64,000 nt of DNA from Nematostella vectensis. Lineage: Eukaryota; Cnidaria; Anthozoa; Actiniaria; Edwardsiidae. The DNA is taken from assembly GCF_932526225.1 (NCBI RefSeq), contig NC_064037.1:3374996-3438995 (forward strand), given 5' to 3'. Both the position numbers and the translations under genes were made by a program. This document shows positions 22,701-34,566 of the stretch, piece after piece. Below the pieces are notes generated by a model. That model had not been told where the DNA came from, ran no database searches, and was given only the letters and a program-made list of their open reading frames with translations. How positions within the stretch are numbered: the stretch's first letter is position 1; each line of letters starts with the position of its first letter.

Positions 22701-25700
22701 CTGACATGCTAACAGACTGAGCCATCTGCGACGAGAGGCCCCATATACTGACATGCTAACAAACTGGGCCATCTGTGGTGAGAGGCCTCATATACTGACA
22801 TGCTAACAGACTGGGCCATCTGTGGTGAGAGGCCCCATATACTGACATGCTAACAGACTGAGCCATCTGCGACGAGAGGCCCCATATACTGACGTGCTAA
22901 CAAACTGGGCCATCTGTGGCGAGAGGCCCCATATACTGACGTGCTAACAAACTGGGCCATCTGTGGCGAGAGGCCCCATATACTGACGTGCTAACAGACT
23001 GGGCCATCTGTAGTGAGAGGCCTCATATACTGACATGCTAACAGACTGAGCCATCTGCGATGAGAGGCCCCATATACTGACGTGCTAACAAACTGGGCCA
23101 TCTGTGGCGAGAGGCCCCATATACTGACGTGCTAACAGACTGGGCCATCTGTAGTGAGAGGCCCCATATACTGACGTGCTAACAGACTGGGCCATCTGTA
23201 GTGAGAGGCCTCATATACTGACATGCTAACAGACTGAGCCATCTGCGGCGAGAGGCCCCATATACTGACGTGCTAACAGACTGGGCCATCTGTGGTGAGA
23301 GGCCCCATATACTGACGTGCTCACAAACTGGGCCATCTGTGGTGAGAGGACCCATATACTGACGTGCTCACAAACTGGGCCATCTGTGGTGAGAGGCCCC
23401 ATATACTGACTTGCTCACAAACTGGGCCATCTGTGGTGAGAGGCCCCATATACTGACGTGCTCACAAACTGGGCCATCTGTGGTGAGAGGCCCCATATAC
23501 TGACGTGCTCACAAACTGGGCCATCTGTGGTGAGAGGCCCCATATACTGACGTGCTCACAAACTGGGCCATCTGTGGTGAGAGGACCCATATACTGACGT
23601 GCTAACAAACTGGGCCATCTGTGGTGAGAGGCCCCATATACTGAGGTGCTCACAAACTGGGCCATCTGTGGTGAGAGGCCCCATATAATGACGTGCTCAC
23701 AAACTGGGCCATCTGTGGTGAGAGGCCCCATATACTGACGTGCTCACAAACTGGGGCATCTGTGGTGAGAGGCCCCATATACTGACGTGCTCACAAACTG
23801 GGCCATCTGTGGTGAGAGGCCCCATATACTGACGTGCTAACAAACTGGGCCATCTGTGGTGAGAGGCCCCATATACTGACGTGCTAACAAACAGGGGCAT
23901 CTGTGGTGAGAGGCCCCATATACTGACGTGCTAACAAACTGGGCCATCTGTGGTGAGAGGCCCCATATACTGACGTGCTTACAGACTGGGCCATCTGTAG
24001 TGAGAGGCCTCATATACTGACATGCTAACAGACTGAGCCATCTGCGGCGAGGGGCCCCATATACTGACATGCTAACAGACTGGGCCATCTGTGGTGAGAG
24101 GACCCATATACTGACATGCTAACAAACTGGGCCATTTGTGGTGAGAGGCCCCATATACTGACGTGCTCACAAACTGGGCCATCTGTGATTCTACAGTTGT
24201 TGGCACCCCTTGGTACTGTACTCGTTATACTGCTAACCCTAAATCCCTGCCAAACTTTACCTGGTGACCAGCACACTAGGAACACCATAATGTAGAGAAA
24301 GATTCTTTGTCTCATGTCATCAATACCCGCCCTTTGCCTGTCGGTCAGGATTCCTTTTAAGAAAAAGAAACAGTTTTGAAATGCAAGGAAGCACCACCAC
24401 AACAGCACAAAGAACTACTGGCATACTGAACAGTTTGGTCCAGATCTTGACCCACCCAGCACACTCTTACTGATCAAGGAATAACACATACTTTTTCAAA
24501 ATGTGTAATGTAACCAAAATAAAAATAAACTTAGTGTAATCAACCTGTAATGTAGCCTTGGCTGCAATAAGTTTAGAATAAATCATTATTATTGTTGTTG
24601 TCATTGTAGTCATTATCACTGCAACAGGGACATCATTGTTGCTGCAGTGTTGCAGTTGTTGTTGGCTGATCAAATAAACCATGATTCCAAACAGTCAATC
24701 TACGAAAATTTATAGCAGAACCTAAAAGTAATTGCAACACAAACAATTTTATAAATGATAAGAAAAGACACTAGCATTCCAAAAGTTCTCCAAAGTTCTC
24801 TTGGGGGAGCATCTTGAAGTTTGACAGCGCGTAAAAATAACGAAACTTTCTAACTTTTTTTTGCTTCCAAAGCGCTTCCTCATGTCGTAGTACAGCTAAA
24901 GCTAAGAAAAAAGCCAAATTTGAGTCGCAATACTGGTGCAGATACAATGGGGAACAGTGGGTTTTTTTTAAAATATAATCGACTAAGACTGGAGGTGACT
25001 TCTCTATTAGTATAATTAGCTCTATTAGTATAATTATCAAAGAGACAGTATGTACCTGATCGCAACACAGCTTTTCGATAAAGACGTTCTGCCAGGAAAT
25101 ACATTACCTTTAAAGAGAAGAAAAAAGATGTCACTAAAACCAATATGAAATTATTATTTTTTGTTGAGTTTACCATCCTGTCACCACCACTAAGCATACA
25201 GGAATTTTATTCTAAGATTGCTTCATGCTGGGTAGAGTCTATACCAATGAAAACATCTCATAGCCATTTCTTTTCTTTTTCTTCTCTTCTTGTATCTTTT
25301 TCATGGTGGTTTTCTCCTTCTTCTCTCTGTCTCACTTTGTCCAGTAACGAAAATAGGTCTTATAAAACATTGTTATGTGATGAGAATTAGTTGTACTTGG
25401 TGGTTGGGGAGAAGTGAATGCTTTGACTTACCAATAAAGCAAGGATGGAGATACCAAGAGTTGATGCGAGCATCACAGAGCCATACACTTGCCAGAGCTG
25501 CTTCTCTCCAGCCTGAAAAAGAATATACACAAATTGAGGGAGTGTTTTAGGGGGGGGGGGGGGGGTCAAGAATCAGCAAAATCCGCAGTCACGATTATTA
25601 GAACCGAAATATAACGTTAAATTTTCAATAGATCCGGAATCTGGTACATTTAAAGAATCTGACAATCTGTTCAATTTTTTTCTTTAAAACCTACTCATCC

Positions 25701-28700
25701 CGCATTTTAGCCCCCCTTCTAGCGACAACACATAATCTTTACAGGGATCTGATGTGTGTAATATTCCAGGGCTTTCAATTTGGGCTGCACAGACTCTTTT
25801 TTATATTAGTAGTGGAAACTTACATAGATTCCCAGATATGTAAGCTTCACGACAGACTTGACACAGACTTTGTGCACTTGACACTCATTTTATTACAAAA
25901 AGGTAAAAAATTAAAATTTGCAGTCACATTTGTCAAAAATCTAGTTGCAAATTGACCATTTGGTTTCTTAAGTAACTCTGTTTCCTATACTCATATAGTA
26001 CTTACAAAACTGGAGGCTCTTGGTCGATCAAACAAGAGGAGACATCTGCAGCCAATAAAGAATAACCACCATTTGATACACATACCATATGTCTGCTCTA
26101 TTAAGCATTTATTTCATAGATAAACGGAATAAGTATAAATTTAGGTTGGCCAATTGATGTATGTGACTATTAAATCAAATTTAATTTAAGGCCCTAAGAG
26201 ATAGCAGATTCTATGTAATAGCTCAGAGGAAAATTTTATACCCTAAGAGATAAGGGGGGCATTATGATTTTTGGAGGAGGGGGGCATTGCATGTTTGCAT
26301 GGTAAATACACATCTAAAGGGAGTCTCCCTCAGCCCAAGATAAGATGAAAGAAGGACTTACCTAGAACAATGCACTTTGTTCTTATGAGCCATTATATGC
26401 ATCTTGGTTATCAGAGGGACCATCAACAACACTGGTATAGACCTGAATAATTATAGGTCATTGCATATGGCAGTTTAAAAAGAACTCATCAGTCTTTGTC
26501 TTTACGTTTTGCGTGAAGGAAGCAACAGCTAATTAAAAGACACTGTATGCAATAAAAGTCAGTCCACTGGTAGATGTTTGCTTTAGATGCCCCAGCTTTC
26601 ATTTGAAATGACTGCCATTTTGAATTATGCAAAGCCTGCATGATCTGGGAGAGGTAGAGGGCATAATATATAAATCAAGAGTCCCTTTTGCAAACACCAT
26701 CAAGTAAATGCAGGCAAAATTATACTAGTTTCCTGTGGACAGAGATAATAAGGAGGATCTAAAAGATAATAGGGAATTTTCCTGCAAAACATACACCAGT
26801 CAGACTAATACAAATCAAAACAAGGTTGCAAAGGAATGTTTAACGCCTCTGTGTAACAGAGTAGTTTCTGTCGAATCTGTTTTACGGAGGCATTTTAGAT
26901 ACCTTTTCAACCTTATGTTGATTTGTACCTTGTCTACACCATCTGTAGTCTTTTAGTTATACCAATCAAACTAATAGTCAAACAAATTAAAAGTGAAATT
27001 GATGCATGCAAAATTTCCAGTAGCAAAAGTCCCCATCATCTAAACTCCACAAGAAAATCACTGATAATAGTGGGATAGCGGGATCCCTGTGAGATCTACC
27101 TAAAACAGGGGATAAGGATGACACTTAAGGGAACACTTTATGGCCTGTGTATGTCACTCTTTTGTAACTTACCAGCAAATGGCATAGAGTATGGCAAACA
27201 ACCAGGAATAGAAACTATTAGTTGAGACCTAAAAAAACACAAGAGAATAGATCAATGAATGAAAATTTCCATTGAAAAAGAATTGCGCCTTCGCCTGAAT
27301 TGCTAGCTGTAAGGCAACTTACCGTGGTGAAGTATAAATTCTGTATTCCATAAGTCCTCTCCTTTAGTCGGATAAAGACATTGAGTGCATAATTGACTGT
27401 CAGCAAAAATGTGGCTATATGAAAAATCTAAAACAAAAAAAGATGGCAAAAAACATGAATTCTGCTTGAATTAAAATGTCAAAAGATTTTTGAAGTATTA
27501 TAAACAATTCATAATCAATAGTTACCTCAGAAATAGCATCTATCAGGAAGCATGGCCTGAAGATTTTCTCTTTGTCAGGAGAACTAAGCCAAAGAGCAGC
27601 CCCAGATAACCAAGTAAGAGCCAACAAGAAATCAGCAAGGGCAAGGTGAAATAACGGCCGCACCTAGAGAACCAACGATTAATTGATAACAACTGAGACT
27701 AGGATGACAAACAGGAACAGGGCTATAATTAGAAAGGGGAAAATACTCTCTGTAATTTAAATCAATCTAGTTTGTCTGCTTTGCAATCTACTGCCTTTCA
27801 AGGATCACCATCCAGTTTTTTTTTAACAGCAGTCATGCCAAACAGATTGAAAGGTAGGACTACAAAAAAGATGGTTTCTGTCCTTAGTATTTTTTAAGGG
27901 ATATTAAATTTTGAGATCTTTCAGACACTGTTTGACATCATATTCAAGGTTTAGTGGACTCCAAGGTACAAAATTTATTTTGTTACAACAAAACAACACT
28001 AATGAGAGGTTACTGCGAGTTTCCAAAAATATACTTCACCTGTAATAAAATTTTTACCTCCGGACTTTTAACCACTCGTCTAGATAGAGAGAAGGCTATT
28101 ACTGAGCCTGCGCCGAGCATGCTGTTGAGTGAACAATTCAATGGTAAGAATCACATTTAATACAGGCAATGCAAATATCCAACTGCCAAAATGTGAAATC
28201 TTTATATCTACATTCGAATACAGTAAGAGATACCTTAATAAAGAAGAAACACAATAGATAATGCTGACAGTCTTGAATTTCTGAAAATAAACTGTATATT
28301 TAGTGAAGGATACAAAATATACAGTACATCATGACCATCACATCAGAAACTCAGAATTTTTGTCTTATGACTAGGAGGATATATACAATGATACTGTATA
28401 ATGCGATATCATAAAAGGATAAACTAAGGTAAAAAAAAGAGCAGGGTTTTTTCAGTGAGAAAGAAAAAATAAACCAATAAGTTTCTGTGGGCTGGTGATC
28501 AGAGAAATATATGAGACATTGGCTTAACACCTTAACAGCATGGGTGCTTTCCTTACTGAGAGATTCTCCTTACAACGTAAAAACATTTTCCTGTTAACAA
28601 AATTATTTATAGAACTTGAGAAAATATCAACGTACTAATTCTTACCGAATAATCATCTGGATTAATCAGGTCAATCATACAATATCCAGGGATTATTCTC

Positions 28701-28744
28701 GTTGAGTTTTGTGAGAGAACATGAGGTCTTTGGAATCCTGCCAT
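19778..28744 (-). CDS. TMEM116: TMEM116-like seven-transmembrane protein, thirteen exons
   Basis: Predicted multi-pass membrane protein of GPCR-like fold; the ligand and function of the TMEM116 family are not established. Exons (minus): 28646-28744, 28234-28280, 28058-28121, 27526-27663, 27323-27427, 27173-27228, 26362-26442, 26006-26045, 25432-25512, 25056-25107, 24261-24353, 20433-20527, 19778-19912. The phases close to 361 residues. Hydrophobic segments include VSIIYCVSSLLSMLGAGSVI, PLFHLALADFLLALTWLSGA, ATFLLTVNYALNVFI, SWLFAILYAICW, IPVLLMVPLIT, YGSVMLASTLGISILALL, IFLYIMVFLVCWSPALIV and YFPLFVIQGLTAPMQGFLNS. The VCWSPALIV segment followed by GLTAPMQGFLNSIVYGWTRR matches the end of human TMEM116 (CCWGPAVIL ... 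SQGLLNCGVYGWT). HLALAD resembles the TM2 NLALAD motif of rhodopsin-type receptors. Intron 11 is almost entirely minisatellite. Confidence 0.87.
20756..24187. repeat. 47-bp minisatellite filling TMEM116-like intron 11
   Basis: About 73 tandem copies of a 47-bp unit containing GAGAGGCCCCATATACTGAC and TGCTAACAGACTGGGCCATC. It occupies most of the 3.7-kb intron between exons 24261-24353 and 20433-20527. Variant units recur in blocks 846 bp (18 units) apart, showing higher-order amplification. Open frames of 67-89 codons across it merely reflect the repeat. Confidence 0.97.
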
Positions 28745-29149
28745 CTTGTCAAAGTCCACCTTTTTCTCTTTTACGACATAATTTCAGTTGCTTTCAGTTT
28801 CATGCTTGAACGTTTCAAGGCTCCACGTTATCAGTAGTTCTTATCAGACATCCGCTTCATCTTCGTGTTTTTGTGAATGCGTTTCGTATTGAGAAAAGAA
28901 AACAAAACTTCCAAACAAAGTCCAAGGCTTTGAGCTACGAGAAGCAATTTCCCACCGACGTATATTGTGGTCGAGTCCGCGGACTCCCAGCGGTCCCCCC
29001 CCCCTCAGAGGTTGGTACTTCAAATATGATCGGTGAAGTGTGTTCAAGATACAATATAAGTGAACTGCACCCCGGCAACCTTAGAAGGCGTTAGCATACC
29101 GTCCTATGGTGTCGAGTGTCTTAGATGTACTTGATTGGCCTTAGGTACC

Positions 29150-30947
29150 CTTGGCCGTCCTTAGGTTACCTGACCGTCCCTAGGTTTACACTGCCGTCCT
29201 TAGGTGTCCTTTGGCTGGTGTTATTTGGCTGTCCTTTGCCGTCCTTGGGTGTCCTTGGCCGTCCTTAGGTGTCCTTGGCCGTTCTTAGGTGTCCTTGGCC
29301 GTCCTTAGGTGTCCTTTGCATTCCTTAGGTGTACCTTGCCGTCCTTAGGTGTACCTGGCCGTCCTTAGGTGTACCTTGCTGTCCTTAGGTGTACCTAGCC
29401 GTCCGTAGGTGTCCTTGGCCGTCCTTAGGTGTGCCTGACTGTCCTTAGGTGTGTCTTGCTGTCCTTAGGTGTACCTAGCCGTCCGTAGGTGTCCTTGGCC
29501 GTCCTTAGGTGTACCTTGCCGTCCTTAGGTGTACCTTGCCGTCCGTAGGTGTCCTTGGCCGTCCTTAGGTGTCCTTGGCCGTCCTTAGGTGTACCTTGCC
29601 GTCCTTAGGTGTCCTTGGCCGTCCTTAGGTGTACCTTGCCGTCCGTAGGTGTACCTGGCCGTCCTTAGGTGTACCTTGCCGTCCTTAGGTGTCCTTGGCC
29701 GTCCTTAGGTGTCCTTGGCCGTCCTTAGGTGTACCTTGCCGTCCTTAGGTGTACCTAGCCGTCCTTAGGTGTACCTAGCCTTCCTTAGGTGTCCTTGGCC
29801 GTCCTTAGGTGTGCCTGACTGTCCTTAGGTGTCCTTGACCGTCCTTAGGTGTCCTTGGCCGTCCTTAGGTGTCCTTGGCCGTCCTTAGGTGTCCTTGGCC
29901 GTCCTTAGGTGTACCTTGCCGTCCTTAGGTGTACCTTGCCGTCCTTAGGTGTCCTTGGCCGTCCTTGGGTGTCTTTAGGTGTACCTGTCCGTCCTTAGGT
30001 GTCCTTAGCCGTCCTTAGGTGTCATTGGCCGTCTATAGGTGTGCCTGACTGTCCTTAGACGTACCTTGCCTCCCTTAGGTGTCCTTGTCCGTCCTTAGGT
30101 GTACCTGGCCGTCCTTAGGTGTACCTTGCCGTCCTTAGGTGTACCTAGCCGTCCTTAGGTGTGCCTTGCCGTCCTTAGGTGTCCTTGACCGTCCTTAGGT
30201 GTACCTTGCCGTCCTTAGGTGTACCTAGCCGTCCTTAGGTGTCCTTGGCCGTCCTTAGGTGTACCTTGCCGTCCTTAGGTGTCCTTGGCCGTCCTTAGGT
30301 GTACCTTGCCGTCCTTAGGTGTCCTTGACCGTCCTTAGGTGTACCTTGCTGTCCTTAGGTGTACCTAACCGTCCGTAGGTGTCCTTGGCCGTCCTTAGGT
30401 GTCCTTGGCCGTCCTTAGGTGTCCTTGGCCGTCCTTAGGTGTCCTTGGCCGTCCTTAGGTGTCCTTGGCCGTCCTTAGGTGTCCTTGGCCGTCCTTAGGT
30501 GTCCTTGGCCGTCCTTAGGTGTCCTTGGCCGTCCTTAGGTGTACCTTGCCGTCCTTAGGTGTCCTTGGCCGTCCTTAGGTGTACCTTGCCGTCCTTAGGT
30601 GTCCTTGGCCGTCCTTAGGTGTACCTTGCCGTCCTTAGGTGTACCTTGCCGTCCTTAGGTGTACCTTGCCGTCCTAAGGTGTACCTGGCCGTCCTTAGGT
30701 GTACCTTGCCGTCCTTAGGTGTCCTTGGCCGTCCTTGGGTGTCTTTAGGTGTACCTGTCCGTCCTTAGGTGTCCTTAGCCGTCCTTAGGTGTCATTGGCC
30801 GTCTATAGGTGTGCCTGACTGTCCTTAGGTGTACCTAACCGTCCGTAGGTGTCCTTGGCCGTCCTTAGGTGTCCTTGGCCGTCCTTAGGTGTACCTTGCC
30901 GTCCTTAGGTGTACCTAGCCATCCTTAGGTGTACACCTAAGGACGGT
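29150..30947. repeat. 20-bp minisatellite with inverted terminal unit
   Basis: Roughly 90 copies of a 20-bp unit, consensus GTCCTTAGGTGTNCNTNGCC. The last units reverse orientation: TCCTTAGGTGTACACCTAAGGA at about 30923-30944 is a perfect palindrome, followed by a few diverged reverse-complement units to about 30967. A block containing GTCTTTAGGTGTACCTGTCC occurs at about 29971 and again at 30741, 770 bp apart, showing internal segmental duplication. Confidence 0.97.
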
Positions 30948-31247
30948 CAATGACACTTAAGGATGGCCAATTTTGTATGGACACACTTTATCGATCTTGA
31001 ACACACCAAAAAAATGTGACCCTCCCTAAATCTGTGCCCAAAAAAACCCTAGCCCCCCCCTTCTACATATTCCCCCCCAGTAATTAATGACCGCTCCCTT
31101 ATAATAAGTTACTTATGATGACGAGTATTATCCATATATCCATGTAAGCCTTCAGAATTAATTTATATAGAAAAGCAGGTATCAAAGACATGTTGCATTG
31201 TGAATAAAACTTCATATGCTAAGAGATACCCTAAAATGAGTCACACG

Positions 31248-32410
31248 AACCTCTATTAAGCGGTCACCCTCGGGACTTAGCTTAGTGACCGCTTAATAGA
31301 GGTTTTGCTATTTTCGCCCCTAAATTAGCGTAAATCGGGCTGTAATTATACGTAAGAACTTTTTATTATCATAAACAACAGTAACAATCATGTTAGCCCT
31401 AAGACGGGGCCTGGTGCATTCCAATTTGATCCAGAAATGTTTGAAACCGCCTAGTCAGTTTGTTTTTGCCTATACGGCTCTTGTGGCTTTGCCCAATTCT
31501 ATGGGCATGAGCTACTTCCGCTGGCGTTACGTAAAGTAAATGAGTGCGTTAGGGTGATGTTACACGCGTCGTTTCCGTCGATATCCGTCATTAAGGGTTT
31601 GCGCGATTTTGGAAGTCGAATCAAAAACTCGCAGTGCGTTGCCGTACCCAAAAACTCACAAATCTGACCCAGTTGCATTCATTCGGGGATACCATGAGTA
31701 CATGAGTACTCATGGGAACCAGTGGGAGTGGGAGTAGGAACCAGCACTAGAAGATGTTTACAAACTTATGCGGTAACCAACTAACATAAAGGATCCGAAT
31801 GCTGTTGCAATCGTAAGAGAAAAAGCCGACAAAACGGTGATGGATGGAGACGGTCACCCGAATACTCTAGTTGACGATTACGAAGTTATCAGGCATATTC
31901 CCAAACTGATGTCAACGTGGGTTACCAAATATCTCAAGAGACCTACGAACTGTGAAAAAGTCGTAGTCAAAGGGAAGTGGGTGAACAGAGGTGGTGGCTA
32001 TGGACTCGAGATTCCTTGTGAATACATATTTGAAGGTGACAGTTTTTCTTCTAGCTGGCTAAAGCGGAAATTGGTAATCGAGGAATTTTAATGCGACTGA
32101 TCCGCACAAGACCACACAAGTCTCACAAGACGATTAGCCATAGTAATTAGATTAGACAGTTAAAAATATGACGTGCACTGTCTGTTGTCATGCTGACAAA
32201 TATTGATGATGACCGTTTAAAAGAGGTGAAAAACAATGAAATCAACCAATTGGGACCCTCCTTTGGTGACCGCGTCCGCTTAATAGAGGTGACCGCTCAA
32301 TAGAGGTCAAATTTACAGTAAACATAAAGGGGAAAATTCGGGACTTTGGTAAATGACCGTTGAATAGAGGGCCGCTTAATAGAGGGCCGCTTAATAGACG
32401 TCCGACTGTA
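31248..32410. mobile_element. Region bounded by CCGCTTAATAGAGG inverted motifs
   Basis: The left end carries AACCTCTATTAAGCGGTCAC and its reverse complement, forming a hairpin at 31248-31305. The right end carries four further direct copies, exact or variant, of the TTAATAGAGG motif at about 32276-32410. Between them lies the HIRAN-like coding fragment. The arrangement suggests a composite or decayed DNA element, but target-site duplication and transposase are not visible. Confidence 0.45.
31792..32091 (+). pseudogene. HIRAN-like domain fragment
   Basis: The frame reads DPNAVAIVREKADK, then VIRHIPKLMSTWVTKYLKRP, then VNRGGGYGLEIPCEYIFEGD, and ends at a stop after 32088. DPNAVAI, the HIP (normally GHIP/GHVP) step and the final beta strand match the HIRAN-like module found in many invertebrate uncharacterised proteins. 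The N-terminal part of the domain is missing: a stop lies just upstream of the DPNAV stretch, although an acceptor (AACATAAAG) could join an upstream exon that I cannot find. It is most likely a truncated relic or a last exon inside a repeat element. HIRAN modules in HLTF bind 3' DNA ends; no function is claimed for this copy. Confidence 0.45.
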
Positions 32411-32934
32411 CTCAATTAAGCTTACGCTTATAACTTTAGTAAAAAAGAAAAAAGAAAAAAAAAGTAAAAGCACCCGCCACCTGTCATGGTTCAAAGTTAT
32501 ATAAGATACATTATCAGAAAATTTAAATGAAAATGGTTGGAAAATTTCATTAAGCATACAACAAAGGCAGGAATTGTCTCTCTTACTCGTACTATGGGTA
32601 CATAACAGAGAGACGTAGAACTCTTTTTTCATATGGCCGCCATCTTCTTTTATGATGCTCGATTCCGAAGATATTTATTCGGAAGTTTCCGATTGAGAGG
32701 TTGGGAATGACCGCTGCAAGGCTGCGGACTCGACCACAATCTACGTCCGTGGGAAATTGTTTACCTTTGAGCTACCGGCTATACCGGCTATGGACAGCGG
32801 CTATGTATGTAGATTACATAATGTACACAAGTTTCCGGGACTCCTGTGGATGTTTTTTTTTTTATCAGAGGGGAGCAGGGATGGGGTTGTATGTAGCGAA
32901 GTGTTCAAGAAGGATTCGTAGTGAAGTTTAGTAG

Positions 32935-34140
32935 AATGTTCCGTGTTCTTATTAGCGAAGTGTAGTGAGGTGTTTGAGGGTCCGGAATGGCGAAGTGTAG
33001 TGAGGTGTTCGAGGGTGTGGAATGGCGAAGTGTAGTGAGGTGTTCGAGGGTGTGGAATAGCGAAGTGTAGTAAGGTGTTCGAGGGTCCGGAATAGCGAAG
33101 TGAGGTGTTTGAGGGTCCGGAATAGCGTAGTGTAGTGAGGTGTTCGAGGGTCTGGAATAGCGAAGTGTAGTGGGGTGTTCGAGGGTGTGGAATAGCGAAG
33201 TGTAGTGAGGTGTTCGAGGGTGTGGAATAGCCAAGTGTAGTGAGGTGTTCGAAGGTGTGGAATAGCGAAGTGAAGTGTTTGAGGGTCCGGAATAGCGAAG
33301 TCTAGTGGGGTGTTCGAGGGTGTGGAATAGCGAAGTGTAGTAAGGTGTTCGAGGGTGTGGAATAGCGAAGTGTAGTGAGGTGTTCGAGGGTCCGGAATAG
33401 CGAAGTGTAGTAAGGTGTTCGAGGGTATGGAATAGCCAAGTGTAGTGAGGTGTTCGAGGGTGTGGAATAGCGAAGTGAAGTGTTTGAGGGTCCGGAATAG
33501 CGAAGTGTAGTGGGGTGTTCGAGGGTGTGGAATAGCGAAGTGTAGTAAGGTGTTCGAGGGTGTGGAATAGCGAAGTGTAGTGAGGTGTTCGAGGGTGTGG
33601 AATAGCGAAATGAAGTGAGGTGTTTGAGGGTCCGGAATAGCGAAGTGTAGTGAGGTGTTCGAGGGTGTGGAATAGCGAAGTGTAGTAAGGTGTTCGAGGG
33701 TCCGGAATAGCGAAGTGTAGTGAGGTGTTCGAGGGTGTGGAATAGCGAAGTGTAGTGAGGTGTTCGAGGGTCCGGAATAGCGAAGCGTAGTGAGGTGTTC
33801 GAGGGTGTGGAATAGCGAAGTGTAGTGAGGTGTTCGAGGGTGTGGAATAGCGAAGCGTAGTGAGGTATTTGAGGTTCCGGAATAGCGAAGTGTAGTAAGG
33901 TGTTCGAGGGTCCGAAATAGCGAAGTGTAGCGAGGTTTTCGAGGGTCCGGAATAGCGAAATGTAGTGGGGTGTTTGAGGGTCCGGAATAGCGAAGTGAAG
34001 TGAGGTGTTCGAGGGTGTGGAATAGCGAAGTGAAGTAAGGTGTTCGAGGGTGTGGAATAGCGAAGTGAGGTGTTCGAGGGTCCGGAATAGCGAAGTGTAG
34101 TGTAGTGTTCGAGGGTCCGGAATAGCGAAGTTTGGTGAGG
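32935..34140. repeat. 35-bp minisatellite
   Basis: About 34 copies of a unit built from GAATAGCGAAGTGTAGTGAG and GTGTTCGAGGGT, mostly 35 bp with some 30-bp units. Because the unit contains no stop in any minus-strand phase and 35 is not a multiple of three, two overlapping minus frames stay open for over 420 codons. The repetitive Thr/Ser/Pro/His translation has no non-repeat flank and is not regarded as a gene. Confidence 0.95.
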
Positions 34141-34484
34141 TTTTGGTTTAGCGAAAGTGTAGTTAGGCGTTGGTATAGTACAGAGTATTGGATTGTTAGA
34201 GGGCGAGATGTAGCTACACACACATATATCGCCTTGGATATAAGCTTTTTATTTGCAACTCCTTACAGCATATATATTTTTGCAAGCTAAAACATTTACT
34301 TTTCTCTGTATAGTAGATTATTTGATATATATGTACCATACGGTAAACAGCTAAAAAGCTGTATATGGTTTCTATCTGTCTATTTTTCGTTTCAACTTCA
34401 AGCTTCGTTTCAGCATCAAGCTTATAAAATAGTTACCATTTTAAAAGTTCAAAGTCAAAAGTCCAACGTCAATTGGTCGTCAAC

Positions 34485-34566
34485 GCCAAGATCTCTTCTC
34501 ACCATGGGCTTGTGTCTGTATCAATGCCAAGATCTCTTCTCACCATGGACTTGTGTCTGTATCAAT
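34485..34566. repeat. 41-bp tandem duplication over the PCMT-HECT stop codon
   Basis: Units 34485-34525 and 34526-34566 differ at one base. The right-hand unit encodes the last codons of the PCMT-HECT protein (ATDTSPW-type tail, here IDTDTSPW) and its stop. The left-hand unit is a copy lying in the 3' UTR. Confidence 0.9.

Larger units (their letters stand above)
28745..34539. other. Gene-poor repeat block
   Basis: Lies between the 5' end of the TMEM116-like gene and the 3' end of the PCMT-HECT gene. It holds a 20-bp minisatellite, an inverted-repeat-bounded region with a HIRAN-like coding fragment, a 35-bp minisatellite, and a pair of about 51-bp inverted sequences at 28945-28995 and 32709-32760. 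No intact gene is visible. Confidence 0.7.

Noticed and set aside
21299-24408. Serial 67-127 codon frames reading MAQSVSTSVYGASHHRW as a repeat protein
   Set aside because: They are translations of the 47-bp minisatellite in an intron; one of them merely runs into a genuine TMEM116-like exon in another phase.
29150-30967. 20-bp periodic array as a CRISPR array
   Set aside because: There are no unique spacers; units are contiguous near-identical 20-mers in an animal genome.
32905-34223. Two long minus-strand open frames (438 and 423 codons) as Thr/Ser/Pro repeat proteins
   Set aside because: They are entirely the translation of a 35-bp minisatellite lacking stops; both frames show the same cyclic pattern and no unique flanking coding sequence.
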